A stretch of DNA of 64,000 nt from Bacteroidota bacterium (GTDB lineage Bacteria; Bacteroidota; Bacteroidia; AKYH767-A; OLB10). Shown here piece after piece: positions 48,707 to 57,442 of this stretch (position 1 is its first letter; each line of letters begins with the position of its first letter). The translations under genes and the position numbers were made by a program. Below the pieces are notes generated by a model. That model searched no databases and was not told the origin of the DNA. It saw only the letters and a list, made by a program, of their open reading frames with translations. Where the stretch lies: NCBI GenBank assembly GCA_016721435.1, contig JADKIC010000008.1:71457-135456 (forward strand), in the 5' to 3' direction.

Positions 48707-50615
48707 TCATCTCAATGAGTTTCAAATAATGTGCTTCCCACTCATTTTCTGCATGCTTTAATGCTCTGCTGCATTTCTCATATTCCTCTTGAAACTTCTT
48801 GTACAATTGTCCATTTTGATAGACTTCAGGCTTGCTTAATTCCAGACTCAGTTTTTCGTGTTCCGTTCGAAATACCGCAACTTCGGCATCCCATTTTTTT
48901 ACCAGTTGCTCAAGTTTGGTTTTTTCTTTCTTTTTGTCTTTGTCAGCCGTATTGTTCTTCGTTTCTTTTTTTGCAACTACCGGAGCAGCTACAACTTTCA
49001 CCGGCTGCGATTTTTGTTGTTTCTGTTCCTTCTGCCATGTTTCAAATTCGTTATATGTTCCCGGATATTCTTTTAACTCTTTGTTTTCAATGTACCAGAT
49101 TTTGTTGGCGATCCGGGATAGAAAATACCGGTCATGAGATACAACAATGTAGGTGCCTTCATATTTGTTTAGTACTTCAACAAGTACATTTACACTTTGA
49201 ATGTCTAAGTGGTTGGTCGGTTCATCCAGGAGGAGAAAGTTTGCTCTGGCCAGAATGGTTTTTGCCAATGCAACACGCGCCCTTTCACCACCGGAGAGGA
49301 CTTTTATTTTCTTGAAAACATCATCTCCTTTCAGCAAGAAGGCCCCAAGTAATGAACGCAGATAGGTGTCGGTTTCGTCGGGTGCCGTTGATCGCAACTC
49401 GTCGAGGGCATCATTTTCCTTGTTCAGACTTTCTAACTGATGCTGTGCGTAGAAAGCCGGAATGACGTTATGCGTAGGTTCCGCTTTCCCTTCAAAAATT
49501 TCCGTGCCATCAATCATTCTCAGTAAAGTAGATTTCCCTTTTCCATTAGCTCCAATAAAGGCAATTTTATCTCCTCTCGATATTTCAGCTTCGGTATTTT
49601 TCATTAACTCCACTTCACCATAAGCCTTTCGATCAATATGCAATTTACTGATGATGCGTCCCGGTTGCCGGTCTACGGCAAATTTTATTTTTATGGCAGC
49701 GGAAGGACCTTCAACAGCATCCACACGATCTAACTTTTCAAGAGCTTTCACACGGGATTGTACTGCACTTGCTTTTGAAGCTTTGGCCCTGAATCGCTCG
49801 ATAAAACGTTCCTGTTCTTTGATATATTTTTCCTGATTTTTAAAAGCATTTTGTTGCAATACTTGTCGCTCCTCTTTTTCAATGAGATAGTCCGAGTAAT
49901 TGCCGGTATACAAAGTCAGTTTTTCGTTTTCCAGCTCGCCGATCTTCGTCACTATTTTATCTAGAAAATATCTATCATGTGATACAATGACCACTGCACC
50001 TTCATAGTCGTGTAGATAACTCTCCAGCCATTGTATGGACGGAAGGTCAAGGTGATTGGTCGGCTCATCCAGCAAGAGCAAATGGGGATTTTGCAATAAA
50101 GTTTTTGCAAGCATCACACGCATTCTCCATCCTCCTGAAAATTCTTTTAAAGGTCGGGATAAATCAGCTGTATTGAAACCAAGTCCTTCCAGAATAGATT
50201 CCGCTTTTGACTGCAATTGGTATCCGTCAAGGGCTTCGTATTCACTTTGTAACCGATGGAGTTTATCCAATATCTGATCGCTATGATCCGTTTCCAGTTT
50301 GTGAAGTATTATCTCTATTTCTTCATGCAACTTGTTGGCCTTTTCAAAAGCTTCCATGGCTACATCTAGAATAGATTTATCCGATAAGTAACTCAATAAA
50401 TCCTGATTTAAAAAACCAAGTACAAGGTCGTTGCGTTTTGAAATGTTCCCGCTTCCGGGACTATATTCTCCGCTGATGATTCGGAGTAAAGTGGATTTTC
50501 CTGTTCCATTTGCTCCAATCAATCCTATTTTTTCCTGTGGCCGGATATGCCAGTTTAATTCGCTGAATAATGTTCTCGATCCGAATTCAAATGATATTTG
50601 CTGTAGTACAAACAC
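48699..50615 (-). CDS. ABC-F family ATP-binding protein (Uup/YheS-like)
   Basis: A soluble ABC-F ATPase of 638 residues with two nucleotide-binding domains and no membrane part. Domain 1 has Walker A GANGTGKSTLLR (about 35), signature KEFSGGWRMR and Walker B LLLLDEPTNHLDLPS. A charged linker with KQERFIERFRAKASKA follows near 260-280. Domain 2 has GANGKGKSTLLR, LSGGERARVALAK and NFLLLDEPTNHLD. The end (about 540-638) is a coiled coil as in Uup. ABC-F proteins act on ribosomes or, as Uup, on transposon excision and ribosome assembly. It sits between the T9SS plug and the GIN lipoprotein. Confidence 0.92.
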   Translation of the reverse strand: MFVLQQISFEFGSRTLFSELNWHIRPQEKIGLIGANGTGKSTLLRIISGEYSPGSGNISKRNDLVLGFLNQDLLSYLSDKSILDVAMEAFEKANKLHEEIEIILHKLETDHSDQILDKLHRLQSEYEALDGYQLQSKAESILEGLGFNTADLSRPLKEFSGGWRMRVMLAKTLLQNPHLLLLDEPTNHLDLPSIQWLESYLHDYEGAVVIVSHDRYFLDKIVTKIGELENEKLTLYTGNYSDYLIEKEERQVLQQNAFKNQEKYIKEQERFIERFRAKASKASAVQSRVKALEKLDRVDAVEGPSAAIKIKFAVDRQPGRIISKLHIDRKAYGEVELMKNTEAEISRGDKIAFIGANGKGKSTLLRMIDGTEIFEGKAEPTHNVIPAFYAQHQLESLNKENDALDELRSTAPDETDTYLRSLLGAFLLKGDDVFKKIKVLSGGERARVALAKTILARANFLLLDEPTNHLDIQSVNVLVEVLNKYEGTYIVVSHDRYFLSRIANKIWYIENKELKEYPGTYNEFETWQKEQKQQKSQPVKVVAAPVVAKKETKNNTADKDKKKEKTKLEQLVKKWDAEVAVFRTEHEKLSLELSKPEVYQNGQLYKKFQEEYEKCSRALKHAENEWEAHYLKLIEMND

Positions 50616-50618
50616 GTC

Positions 50619-51362
50619 TTATAATTTAATTATTTTTCCTGTACCCGTGATCTGTTGGGTAATTGTTCCAGGGTTTCCCTTGTAATAGATATTGCCGATA
50701 TATTCAATTTTTGCATCCAGAATGTTCAGCGCATTGGTGTAAATATCATTCGTACCACGATTGTTAATATATACATTTTTAGATTCCAGTAATAGACAAT
50801 TCATTTTTCCATATCCAACATGATACATGTATAAATTCTCCGCCGTTCCTTCAGAAACAATGTCAGCCGGACCGTTGTGAATAGCTAGAGTGATAATTTC
50901 AGAATTAGTTTTTGTATGATAATTTCCAAGTCCGTTGAAGATATCCATTCTAAATATTTTTCCTTTTAAAGTGTCAGTAAACGTCACATCGCCATTGCCA
51001 TCTTCAATAAAAATACTCTCCAACTGATCGGTCCATATCTCAACCTCTAATTTCGGATCAAGTTTACGTACCCAATTGCATTTATTGGTATTTCTGATTT
51101 GGAGTATACCGGATTCCACTTTTGTTTCAATACCTTCTACTAAATTTTCACCGGCAGTCACTCTCATCCTTCGCACTGAATCCACATGTACAATGAGGTC
51201 CACATTGCTCGTCAGATATACTCCCTGAATCAATGGTAAATTCCGCTCCTCACTCACCACATCTCCCGTACCATGAAAACACTCACATATATCACTGCAT
51301 CCCGTAAAAAACAGAACAATAGTGAATAATAGTATTGGCAGTTTCATTTTAGTATTCATCAT
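50619..51362 (-). CDS. GIN-domain (DUF2807) lipoprotein
   Basis: A lipoprotein of 247 residues with a lipobox near residue 21 (VLFFTGCSD). The rest is a right-handed beta-helix of the GIN/DUF2807 'auto-transporter adhesin head' type, with repeated NVDLIVHVDSVRRMRV, SIFIEDGNGDVTF and NVYINNRGTNDIYT turns. These are common in Bacteroidota and have no firm function. It precedes the ABC-F gene by 3 bases. Starts at 51359 or 51347 are also possible. Downstream of its promoter side is a large 7-bp repeat array. Confidence 0.82.
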   Translation of the reverse strand: MMNTKMKLPILLFTIVLFFTGCSDICECFHGTGDVVSEERNLPLIQGVYLTSNVDLIVHVDSVRRMRVTAGENLVEGIETKVESGILQIRNTNKCNWVRKLDPKLEVEIWTDQLESIFIEDGNGDVTFTDTLKGKIFRMDIFNGLGNYHTKTNSEIITLAIHNGPADIVSEGTAENLYMYHVGYGKMNCLLLESKNVYINNRGTNDIYTNALNILDAKIEYIGNIYYKGNPGTITQQITGTGKIIKL

Positions 51363-51394
51363 TTATTCAAGATACAATAATTTCTAACTTCAAT

Positions 51395-51562
51395 TTAATT
51401 CCTGCTTCCTGCTCCCTGCTCCCTGCTCCCTGCTCCCGGTTTCCCAATCTCTAATTCTGACTCCCAAAATCTTAACTCTTAATTCCTCGCATTTAATTCT
51501 TAATGCTTCGCCCTTAATTCTTAATTCTTAATTCTGAATTCTGAATTCTGAATTCTGAATTA
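51395..51562. repeat. Array of about 24 degenerate 7-bp repeats (TTAATTC/CTGCTCC/TGAATTC)
   Basis: The whole stretch keeps one 7-base register: TTAATTC, five CTGCT(T/C)C units, degenerate units (CGGTTTC, CCAATCT, CTAATTC, TGACTCC, CAAAATC), TTAACTC, a mix of TTAATTC, CTCGCAT, TTAATGC and TTCGCCC, then three TTAATTC and four TGAATT(C/A). The last unit holds the stop codon of the gene at 51560. Because 7 is not a multiple of 3 and TTAA is palindromic, the TTAATTC units give stops in all six frames. Confidence 0.8.
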
Positions 51563-52663
51563 AATTCTAACCCCAATTCCCCACTCGAAATAATCTGCTT
51601 TCGCAAAGTGACTCTTCAACCCCAGACTAGCATAAAAATGCTGATGGAATCTATACTTTAGCAATAACCTGTTATAAATAAATCCATCTTCACTTAATTT
51701 GCTGTATAAGTAAACTCCTGGCTGCAATACCGCATCCCATTTTCCAAGTTGAAGTCCGCAAGAACCAAACACCCCAATTCGGGTAGAGCCTTCCAAATAA
51801 CTGCTCTGAATAGAATCTTCTTCCAATCGCCCTCTCAATGATTGGTCAATGATCATTTCAGAACCGGCTCCAAAGAGACCCTTTTGTCCCCAGGGAAGAT
51901 GATATTGAAGATTGATAATGTTTACCATGAAGTTGGGGCCTTCGGGGGGATATCTTTCTTTGAATCCAATGGCAATAGCAGTATTGAATTCATGTTTTCT
52001 TTTTAATTTTTCCTTCGCCGGAATTTTAGACACAATCGGATCACCGGTGAAATAAGTGGCTCCAAAATTTATGGTGGCGAGATTTAAACCCAAATTGGGT
52101 AATTTGAAGGCGCCATTGGAGAAATGGAAGAAGTCTATTCCACCGAACAAATGAATTTTCTTCTTTGTGAACATTCTGAATTGAAAACCGGTCAATACTG
52201 TGCCGTTGAGTTTAGTGCCAATTGCCAGGTTTTTATAATTCGTCTCGTAATGGAAGGGTTTCTCAACATATCCAATACCGATTCCAAAACGCATGTTGAT
52301 GCTATACCGATGATGCCTGCTTAATGGAAGAAGTAATTGGGAGTAGAGGGAATGCCCACGACCAAGCTCTTTGTCGTTTCCGAAGTCTATGTATCTGTAT
52401 CCCAGTCCATAAAGAGGATAGTTGTAGATGCGGTGCCAGGTCTTGTCCCCATTGGCACTCTTTAAATACTGAACTTCAGCCATCCGAAGATGTCTTTTTT
52501 GCAGATGAACCAGAGCTGGACGATGGGAAATAATGAATCCCGTATGCAGGCTGAGGCTAAAACTGCTTTTGACGGAAACATAAAGACTGTCTGTTTGTCC
52601 ATTTACAGGGCATACCGCCGTAAATAGCAGGAGTATAGAAAGGACAGGCAGGAGATATTTCAA
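51560..52663 (-). CDS. Acyloxyacyl hydrolase/PagL-like lipid A deacylase
   Basis: A predicted outer-membrane beta-barrel enzyme of 367 residues, with a signal peptide ending near VCPVNGQ. The catalytic-type motif HFSNGAFKLPNLGLNL (His-Ser-Asn, near residue 185) is the mark of the PagL/acyloxyacyl hydrolase family, which removes an acyl chain from lipid A. The protein ends with the aromatic beta-strand pattern typical of barrels. Its stop codon lies inside the 7-bp repeat array. It shares a short intergenic region with mazG (divergent), with a perfect -7 box on each strand. Confidence 0.78.
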   Translation of the reverse strand: MKYLLPVLSILLLFTAVCPVNGQTDSLYVSVKSSFSLSLHTGFIISHRPALVHLQKRHLRMAEVQYLKSANGDKTWHRIYNYPLYGLGYRYIDFGNDKELGRGHSLYSQLLLPLSRHHRYSINMRFGIGIGYVEKPFHYETNYKNLAIGTKLNGTVLTGFQFRMFTKKKIHLFGGIDFFHFSNGAFKLPNLGLNLATINFGATYFTGDPIVSKIPAKEKLKRKHEFNTAIAIGFKERYPPEGPNFMVNIINLQYHLPWGQKGLFGAGSEMIIDQSLRGRLEEDSIQSSYLEGSTRIGVFGSCGLQLGKWDAVLQPGVYLYSKLSEDGFIYNRLLLKYRFHQHFYASLGLKSHFAKADYFEWGIGVRI

Positions 52664-52685
52664 TTTTTAATTTCGGTTGGGAGTG

Positions 52686-52693
52686 CAAAAGTA
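52686..52693 (-). promoter_or_regulatory. Candidate -7 box TACTTTTG for the PagL-like gene
   Basis: An exact match to TAnnTTTG on the minus strand, 22 bases before the ATG at 52663. No TTTG is visible at the -33 distance. Confidence 0.35.
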
Positions 52694-52719
52694 AAAAAAT
52701 GAAGTGGTGCTTTCTTTTT

Positions 52720-52727
52720 TAATTTTG
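52720..52727 (+). promoter_or_regulatory. Candidate -7 box TAATTTTG for mazG
   Basis: An exact match to TAnnTTTG, ending 4 bases before the mazG ATG at 52732, which implies a leaderless message if used. No TTTG is seen at the -33 distance. Confidence 0.35.
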
Positions 52728-52731
52728 GAAC

Positions 52732-53511
52732 ATGACAGAAGTAAAGCGAAAAATGGAAGCCTTTGAGCGTTTATTGGGAATAATGGACGAATTGCGTGAA
52801 AAATGTCCCTGGGATAAAAAGCAAACAATGCAAAGTTTGAGGCACCTTACCATTGAAGAAGTTTATGAATTGGGTGATGCCATTTTAGAGGGGGATGATG
52901 CAGAAATCAAGAAGGAACTAGGGGATATTTTACTTCATATTGTGTTTTATGCAAAGATTGCTTCCGAAACAGGAAAATATGACATAGCGGATGTTATTGA
53001 CAGTTTATGTGAAAAATTGATTCACCGACATCCACATATTTATGGTGATGTAGTGGTGGGGGATGATGAAGAAGTGAGCCGGAATTGGGAGAAACTGAAG
53101 TTGAAAGAAGGAAAGACTTCTGTGCTGGAAGGAGTGCCTGTTTCTCTTCCTGCCGTAGTGAAATCGATGAGAATTCAGGAAAAGGCAAGAGCAGCCGGGT
53201 TCGACTGGGAAGAAAAGCATCAGGTATGGGAAAAAGTGAAGGAAGAAATGAATGAATTTCATGACGAAGCCGAAGCAGGAAATGTTCCAGCCATGCAGGC
53301 AGAATTTGGAGATTTATTGTTTTCACTCGTCAATTATGCTCGTGTAATGGGTATTAACCCTGAAGAATCCTTAGAGCGTACAAATAAAAAATTTATTAAT
53401 CGCTTCCGTTTTATGGAAGATAGAGTGAGGGAGAAGGGTTTGTCGTTAGCAGACCTGAATCTGGCAGAAATGGATGTCTTCTGGAATGAAGCTAAGAAAA
53501 ACGGACTCTGA
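52732..53511 (+). CDS. mazG: Nucleoside triphosphate pyrophosphohydrolase MazG
   Basis: Full-length MazG of 259 residues, which hydrolyses nucleoside triphosphates to monophosphate and pyrophosphate. Two MazG repeats are visible, each with the acidic metal-binding pattern: LTIEEVYELGDAILE...KKELGDIL near residues 42-70 and EEMNEFHDEAEAG...AEFGDLLFSLVNYARV near 170-200. The N-terminus RLLGIMDELREKCPWDKKQT is typical. Its stop shares one base with the PAP2 ATG (TGATG at 53509-53513), so they form an operon. Confidence 0.94.
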   Translation: MTEVKRKMEAFERLLGIMDELREKCPWDKKQTMQSLRHLTIEEVYELGDAILEGDDAEIKKELGDILLHIVFYAKIASETGKYDIADVIDSLCEKLIHRHPHIYGDVVVGDDEEVSRNWEKLKLKEGKTSVLEGVPVSLPAVVKSMRIQEKARAAGFDWEEKHQVWEKVKEEMNEFHDEAEAGNVPAMQAEFGDLLFSLVNYARVMGINPEESLERTNKKFINRFRFMEDRVREKGLSLADLNLAEMDVFWNEAKKNGL

Positions 53512-54311
53512 TGCGGTATAAGTATTGGCAATTTCGTTTTGGATGGTCGATGATATTATTAATCGTTTCAAATTACGTAATTGCGCAAAAATCAGACTCC
53601 TCTTTAATTGATAAAAAGTATTTCAATTCTTTTTTCAAGGACTCCCGTGATTTGGTACTCTCTCCCGGAAAAATCAGGAGGGAGGACTGGAACTTTGCCG
53701 GTGCTGCCGTTCTGGCAATTCCTGCCGGATTTATGTTCGATGAGCCGGTAGAAAAATTTTTCAGGCGACAGGAAATTCGCAGCGGAAATGAAGAATGGTT
53801 AGACTATTCCATCTCGAATTTTGGCAATGGGCTTTACCCCGGTGCTGCAGCATTGGTTTTATATGGTTTAGGGGCAAGCAAGAAAAGAGATGATTTAAAG
53901 TGGATGGCCTTGCTTCAAATAAAGACATTGGGCATTTCTGTTGCAGCCAGCCGTGTACCCAAATACCTTTTTCAACGCAAGCGTCCTGATGAAAATATTC
54001 CGGTAAATGCATGGAACTGGAGTGGGCCTCTTCAAGGCTTTACCGGAAACTATTCTTTTACGAGTGGTCATACATTTATCGCATTTTCCTGGGCTGCCGT
54101 TACAGCATCTGCCTACAAAGAAAAGAAGGGTCTTGTGATTGGCTTGTATTCTGTAGCGTCACTTGTTGGTGCATCCAGAGTTTATAAAGGAGAACATTGG
54201 AGCAGTGATGTTTTGGGTGGTGCTGTATTGGGCTATGCATTGGGTAAACTTATGTACCGCTTCCAGGAGAAAAACTGGATGAAAAGGCCATATCGTAAAA
54301 ACCATTTCTGA
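53511..54311 (+). CDS. PAP2-family phosphatase, membrane or periplasmic
   Basis: A phosphatidic-acid-phosphatase type 2 protein of 266 residues, with an N-terminal hydrophobic signal (MILLIVSNYVIAQ). The three phosphatase motifs are present: KYLFQRKRPDEN (motif 1, K.....RP), SFTSGHTFIAFS (motif 2, SGH) and SRVYKGEHWSSDVLGG (motif 3, SR....H...D). It hydrolyses a phosphate from lipid or polyprenyl substrates; the exact one is unknown. It is co-translated with mazG. The frame is intact. Confidence 0.88.
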   Translation: MRYKYWQFRFGWSMILLIVSNYVIAQKSDSSLIDKKYFNSFFKDSRDLVLSPGKIRREDWNFAGAAVLAIPAGFMFDEPVEKFFRRQEIRSGNEEWLDYSISNFGNGLYPGAAALVLYGLGASKKRDDLKWMALLQIKTLGISVAASRVPKYLFQRKRPDENIPVNAWNWSGPLQGFTGNYSFTSGHTFIAFSWAAVTASAYKEKKGLVIGLYSVASLVGASRVYKGEHWSSDVLGGAVLGYALGKLMYRFQEKNWMKRPYRKNHF

Positions 54312-54369
54312 TCTTGAATGTTTAGAAGCTATTAAAACACATATATACCCGTAAACATTAATAATCTTT

Positions 54370-54846
54370 ATGCTGAAAATAGGCTCTCGAGTACCCGAAT
54401 TCTCAATAATGGATAGTGAGAAGCAACCTTTTACCAATGTAACCATTGCCGGAAAACGAACTTTGCTTTTGTTTTTTCCGGCCGCATTCACCAGCGTTTG
54501 TACAAAAGAACTATGTGCAGTGCGTGATGATATAACACGATATAATGATCTTCAGGTGGATGTTGTGGGAATTTCAACAGATTCCTTGTACGTCCTTGCT
54601 AAATATAAAGAGGAACAAGGATTGAATTTTAAACTTGCTGCTGACTATAATAAGGAGATGTGTGCTGCATTTGATTCGCAATATGAAGTATTTGCTTTTG
54701 GCATGAAGGGAACAGCAAAACGATCAGCATTTATCATTGATGAAAATGGAATCATCTGTTATGCTGAAGTATTGGCTAGTGCCGGAGATATTCCAAATTT
54801 CAAAGCAATTACTGAAGTATTAGAAAAAATGGGCGTAAATTCATGA
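54370..54846 (+). CDS. Peroxiredoxin (AhpC/TSA family)
   Basis: A thioredoxin-fold peroxiredoxin of 158 residues. The peroxidatic cysteine is in FFPAAFTSVCTKELC near residue 45, in the usual P...TxxC setting (C48 by count); a second cysteine two to four positions on is like atypical members. Later motifs are VVGISTDSLYVLAKYKEEQ and KRSAFIIDENGII. It reduces peroxides using a thiol donor and resembles AhpE/Bcp-like Bacteroidota proteins. It is 58 bases after the PAP2 gene. Confidence 0.88.
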   Translation: MLKIGSRVPEFSIMDSEKQPFTNVTIAGKRTLLLFFPAAFTSVCTKELCAVRDDITRYNDLQVDVVGISTDSLYVLAKYKEEQGLNFKLAADYNKEMCAAFDSQYEVFAFGMKGTAKRSAFIIDENGIICYAEVLASAGDIPNFKAITEVLEKMGVNS

Positions 54847-54914
54847 TAGTCAATACTATTGAATCGGGAGGTAAGTAGGTAGCGGAACGTTTTATTTACA
54901 TTGTTAGATTTAAA

Positions 54915-54922
54915 TATCTTTG
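54915..54922 (+). promoter_or_regulatory. Candidate -7 box TATCTTTG for the T9SS cargo gene
   Basis: An exact TAnnTTTG match ending 18 bases before the ATG at 54941, a normal leader distance. The -33 TTTG is not seen at standard spacing. Confidence 0.4.
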
Positions 54923-54940
54923 TCTTCTCTAAAACTAACC

Positions 54941-56050
54941 ATGAAAAAACTCATTACTCTTCTACTTATTGCGTCATTTTCCGGATCAGCAACTGCTCAA
55001 ATTACAATTACTAATGCAGATATGCCAAATACCGGTGATACTTTGCGTGTAAGCGAAGCTTCTGTTTTAACTCCGGTTGATCTTTCTTTAACGGGTGCCA
55101 ACTATACATGGGATTTTTCGGGTCTCTTACCTGTTGCTCAGGATGTCGATACATTTGTTACAGTGGGTTCAACGCCAACCCTCCTTGCCATTTACTTTGT
55201 AAATCTTAGTATAAACACTAACAGAGCCAACATCTCAGCTCTTGGTTCTAATAATCCACTCGCCGCTCAGTTACCGGTATCTGACGTTTATAGTTTTTTT
55301 TATGAAAATTCTTCGTTGTTTCAGCAAGTGGGCTTCGGTGCAACTATTGGTGGTACCGCTGTTCCTTTAGGATACGGAAATAAGGATATTATTTATAATT
55401 TCCCATTAGATTTCAATGACCAGGATTCCAGCGTTAGTGATTATTCTTTAAGCGTGCCCGGTACAATATATGCTGAAGGAAATCAGAAACGGGTAAATTT
55501 TGTGGATGGTTGGGGAAGTCTGACAACACCATATGGAACTTTTAATGCTTTACGAGTGTTGTCCACTTTGACCGGTCAGGATTCAGTTTATCTGGATAGC
55601 ACAGCTACAGGATTTAGTACTGCCCGTCCATTGATTCGTGAGTATAAATGGCTCGCCAATGGCGAACGAATTCCTGTTCTGCAAATCAATACGGCCGAAG
55701 TTTTGGGAGTGGAAACCGTTTCTTCTATCCGATACAGGGATAGTCTTCGTGTAAATGTAGGCTTACCTTCTTTTTCAGTTTTTGAATCCCATCCTGTTCT
55801 TCGTCCCAATCCAAATTCCGGCGAGAATGTTTTTTTGCAATGATAAATCTTGGTAAAACCTGCTACTCTTAAAATCGATATCTGCGCTGTAGATGGTCAT
55901 CTGGTAAATAGTTCAATAGTGCAACTTTCAGCCGGAGTTCAAAATGTTGCTATTAGATCATCTGATTTACAGTTAGATGCAGGTGTCTATATAGTTCGCT
56001 TTATGTTGGAAGGTGAAGCGAAGACTATTAAAATGATAGTCAGACCCTGA
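54941..56050 (+). CDS. Secreted protein with T9SS type A sorting domain, frameshifted near C-terminus
   Basis: An exported protein of about 370 residues. The ATG at 54941 begins a clear signal peptide (MKKLITLLLIASFSGSATAQ); an upstream TTG at 54920 falls in the -7 box. The centre is a beta-rich domain with no family I recognise (TYTWDFSGLLPVAQ-type start, WGSLTTPYGTFNALRV). A T9SS tail follows: LRPNPNSGENVFLQ, LKIDICAVDGHLV and DAGVYIVRFMLEGEAKTIKMIV. The frame breaks at about 55837-55855, where more than one indel may be present. T9SS export to the surface is expected; function is unknown. Confidence 0.75.
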
Positions 56051-56161
56051 TATTGCAATTGATATATATATATTTAAATTCTGCTCCCTATAATTTATTT
56101 TGAAGCAGTATATTTGCAACCCTTAAAAGAAGGTCCCTTCTAAGGAATTCTTATTAACCCT

Positions 56162-56243
56162 GCCCAGGTGGCGAAATTGGTAGACGCACCATCTTGAGGG
56201 GGTGGCGCCAACAGGCGTACGAGTTCGAATCTCGTTCTGGGCA
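56162..56243 (+). tRNA. tRNA-Leu (anticodon GAG)
   Basis: The acceptor arm GCCCAGG pairs with TCTGGGC (one G-T pair), with discriminator A; CCA is not encoded. The D arm reads GTGGCGAAATTGGTAGACGC, the anticodon loop TTGAGGG gives GAG, a long class II variable arm (GCGCCAACAGGCGTAC) follows, and the T arm holds GTTCGAATC. Confidence 0.93.
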
Positions 56244-56319
56244 CATAATTTCAACTTTAAGAAATATCATCGATAGCGTGGTACTTCTTAATATTTAGTT
56301 AAAAACTGAAAATTTTTCT

Positions 56320-56403
56320 GCCCAGGTGGCGAAATTGGTAAACGTTGCGGTCTCAGAAGCCGTTGGTGTAATTACCTTGAGAGTTCGAGTCTCTCCCTGG
56401 GCA
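56320..56403 (+). tRNA. tRNA-Leu (anticodon CAG)
   Basis: The acceptor arm GCCCAGG pairs fully with CCTGGGC, with discriminator A and no encoded CCA. The D arm matches the first tRNA-Leu except GGTAAACG. The anticodon loop CTCAGAA reads CAG, a class II variable arm follows, and the T arm has GTTCGAGTC. It is 76 bases after the GAG gene; the pair probably forms one transcript. Confidence 0.9.
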
Positions 56404-56520
56404 CATTTTTCTCTATCATTTTAATGCCCTTTTAAGTTGACCATCTTCTTTAATGTGTATTAAAAAATGTCTCGGGAAAGTTCATTCTTCATTGACCGAC
56501 ATATAAATGGAGGTCAAAAC

Positions 56521-56632
56521 TCACTTCCAAACTCCCAATTGCAAACTCCCAATTGCAAACTCAAAACTCCCGATTCCTAAAATTTAATTCTTAATTCTTA
56601 ATTCTTAATTCTTAATTCTTAATTCTTAACTC
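56521..56632. repeat. Array of 16 degenerate 7-bp repeats ending in TTAATTC units
   Basis: One 7-base register runs through TCACTTC, CAAACTC, CCAATTG, CAAACTC, CCAATTG, CAAACTC, AAAACTC, CCGATTC, CTAAAAT and then six TTAATTC units and a TTAACTC. The TTAATTC unit is shared with the array at 51395-51562. It contains the stop codon of the leftward DUF1361 gene (56619). Confidence 0.8.
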
Positions 56633-57269
56633 CTTTATTTTCTAATTCTCCTATCAATAAGTATAAAATTCCTATTAAAATACTAAGGGCGATAGTCATC
56701 CCCCAAGTCCCAATATGATTGGTTGGGTAAAGAATACGACTACCTATATCATGAAATAATTCCAGCGGCGATCGGATAATATCCCAACTATTAAAACGCT
56801 CGAATCTCCCTAAATAAACCCCGAAACTGCCTAGTGTCAATGTGCAAAAAACAAAAAGTAACCCTGTGCCATTCGAATGAAAACGGATGACGAATTGGTG
56901 CATGTGTTTTAATGAAAAAAGCCCAAGCAGTAACCCGGTAATGGAAAAAGATAATAAAAGAAATAAATCGAACCATTCCGGAGTATTTCCTCTCGGCATT
57001 AAATGAAAAAGATCGGTAAGGATATAAGGTGCATTTGGGAAAAATAGAATCCAAAATGGAAAAATCAACCAAAATTGGAAAGGTTCAATATCCCTTTCTT
57101 TTAACTTCATTAACGTGCTTATGCCAAAAGGAATATAGGCAAGAAATAAATTCCACAATAGAAACAGAAAAGTGATTTCTCCGGTAAAAAGTATTCGTGA
57201 AACCAGCATTCCAATGCTGAAAATAAAAAGTAGTACTAGCGACGCATTTTTTCTGTTGATGCTAATCAT
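56619..57269 (-). CDS. DUF1361 domain integral membrane protein
   Basis: A 216-residue membrane protein with about six or seven TM helices. The DUF1361 core is visible: NLFLAYIPFGISTLM, FFPNAPYILTDLFHL and a loop with FDLFLLLSFSITGLLLGLFS. The family has no assigned function. Its last residues (ELENKGVKN) and the TAA stop fall inside the 7-bp repeat array, so its C-terminus has been rewritten by repeat growth or ends just before it. The frame is intact. Confidence 0.82.
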   Translation of the reverse strand: MISINRKNASLVLLFIFSIGMLVSRILFTGEITFLFLLWNLFLAYIPFGISTLMKLKERDIEPFQFWLIFPFWILFFPNAPYILTDLFHLMPRGNTPEWFDLFLLLSFSITGLLLGLFSLKHMHQFVIRFHSNGTGLLFVFCTLTLGSFGVYLGRFERFNSWDIIRSPLELFHDIGSRILYPTNHIGTWGMTIALSILIGILYLLIGELENKGVKN

Positions 57270-57442
57270 TTGGAGTTTTTCAAAAGGTTTGAAATGATGT
57301 AACGGGAAATTACTTTCGAAAAGTATAGGAATTCAATAAATTTGAAACGATTGATAAGAATGGGGCACTTTTCTATGTCATTATTAATTTCATTTTATAG
57401 TTTGGAATAATCTTTGACTGCCATTTTTAAAACACTATCCAT

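Noticed and set aside
48731..49315. Plus-strand frame of 194 codons opposite the ABC-F gene
   Set aside because: It lies wholly within an intact, well-conserved gene on the other strand and has no family motif.
51395..51562. Possible CRISPR array
   Set aside because: The unit is only 7 bases, with no unique spacers and no cas genes in the window.
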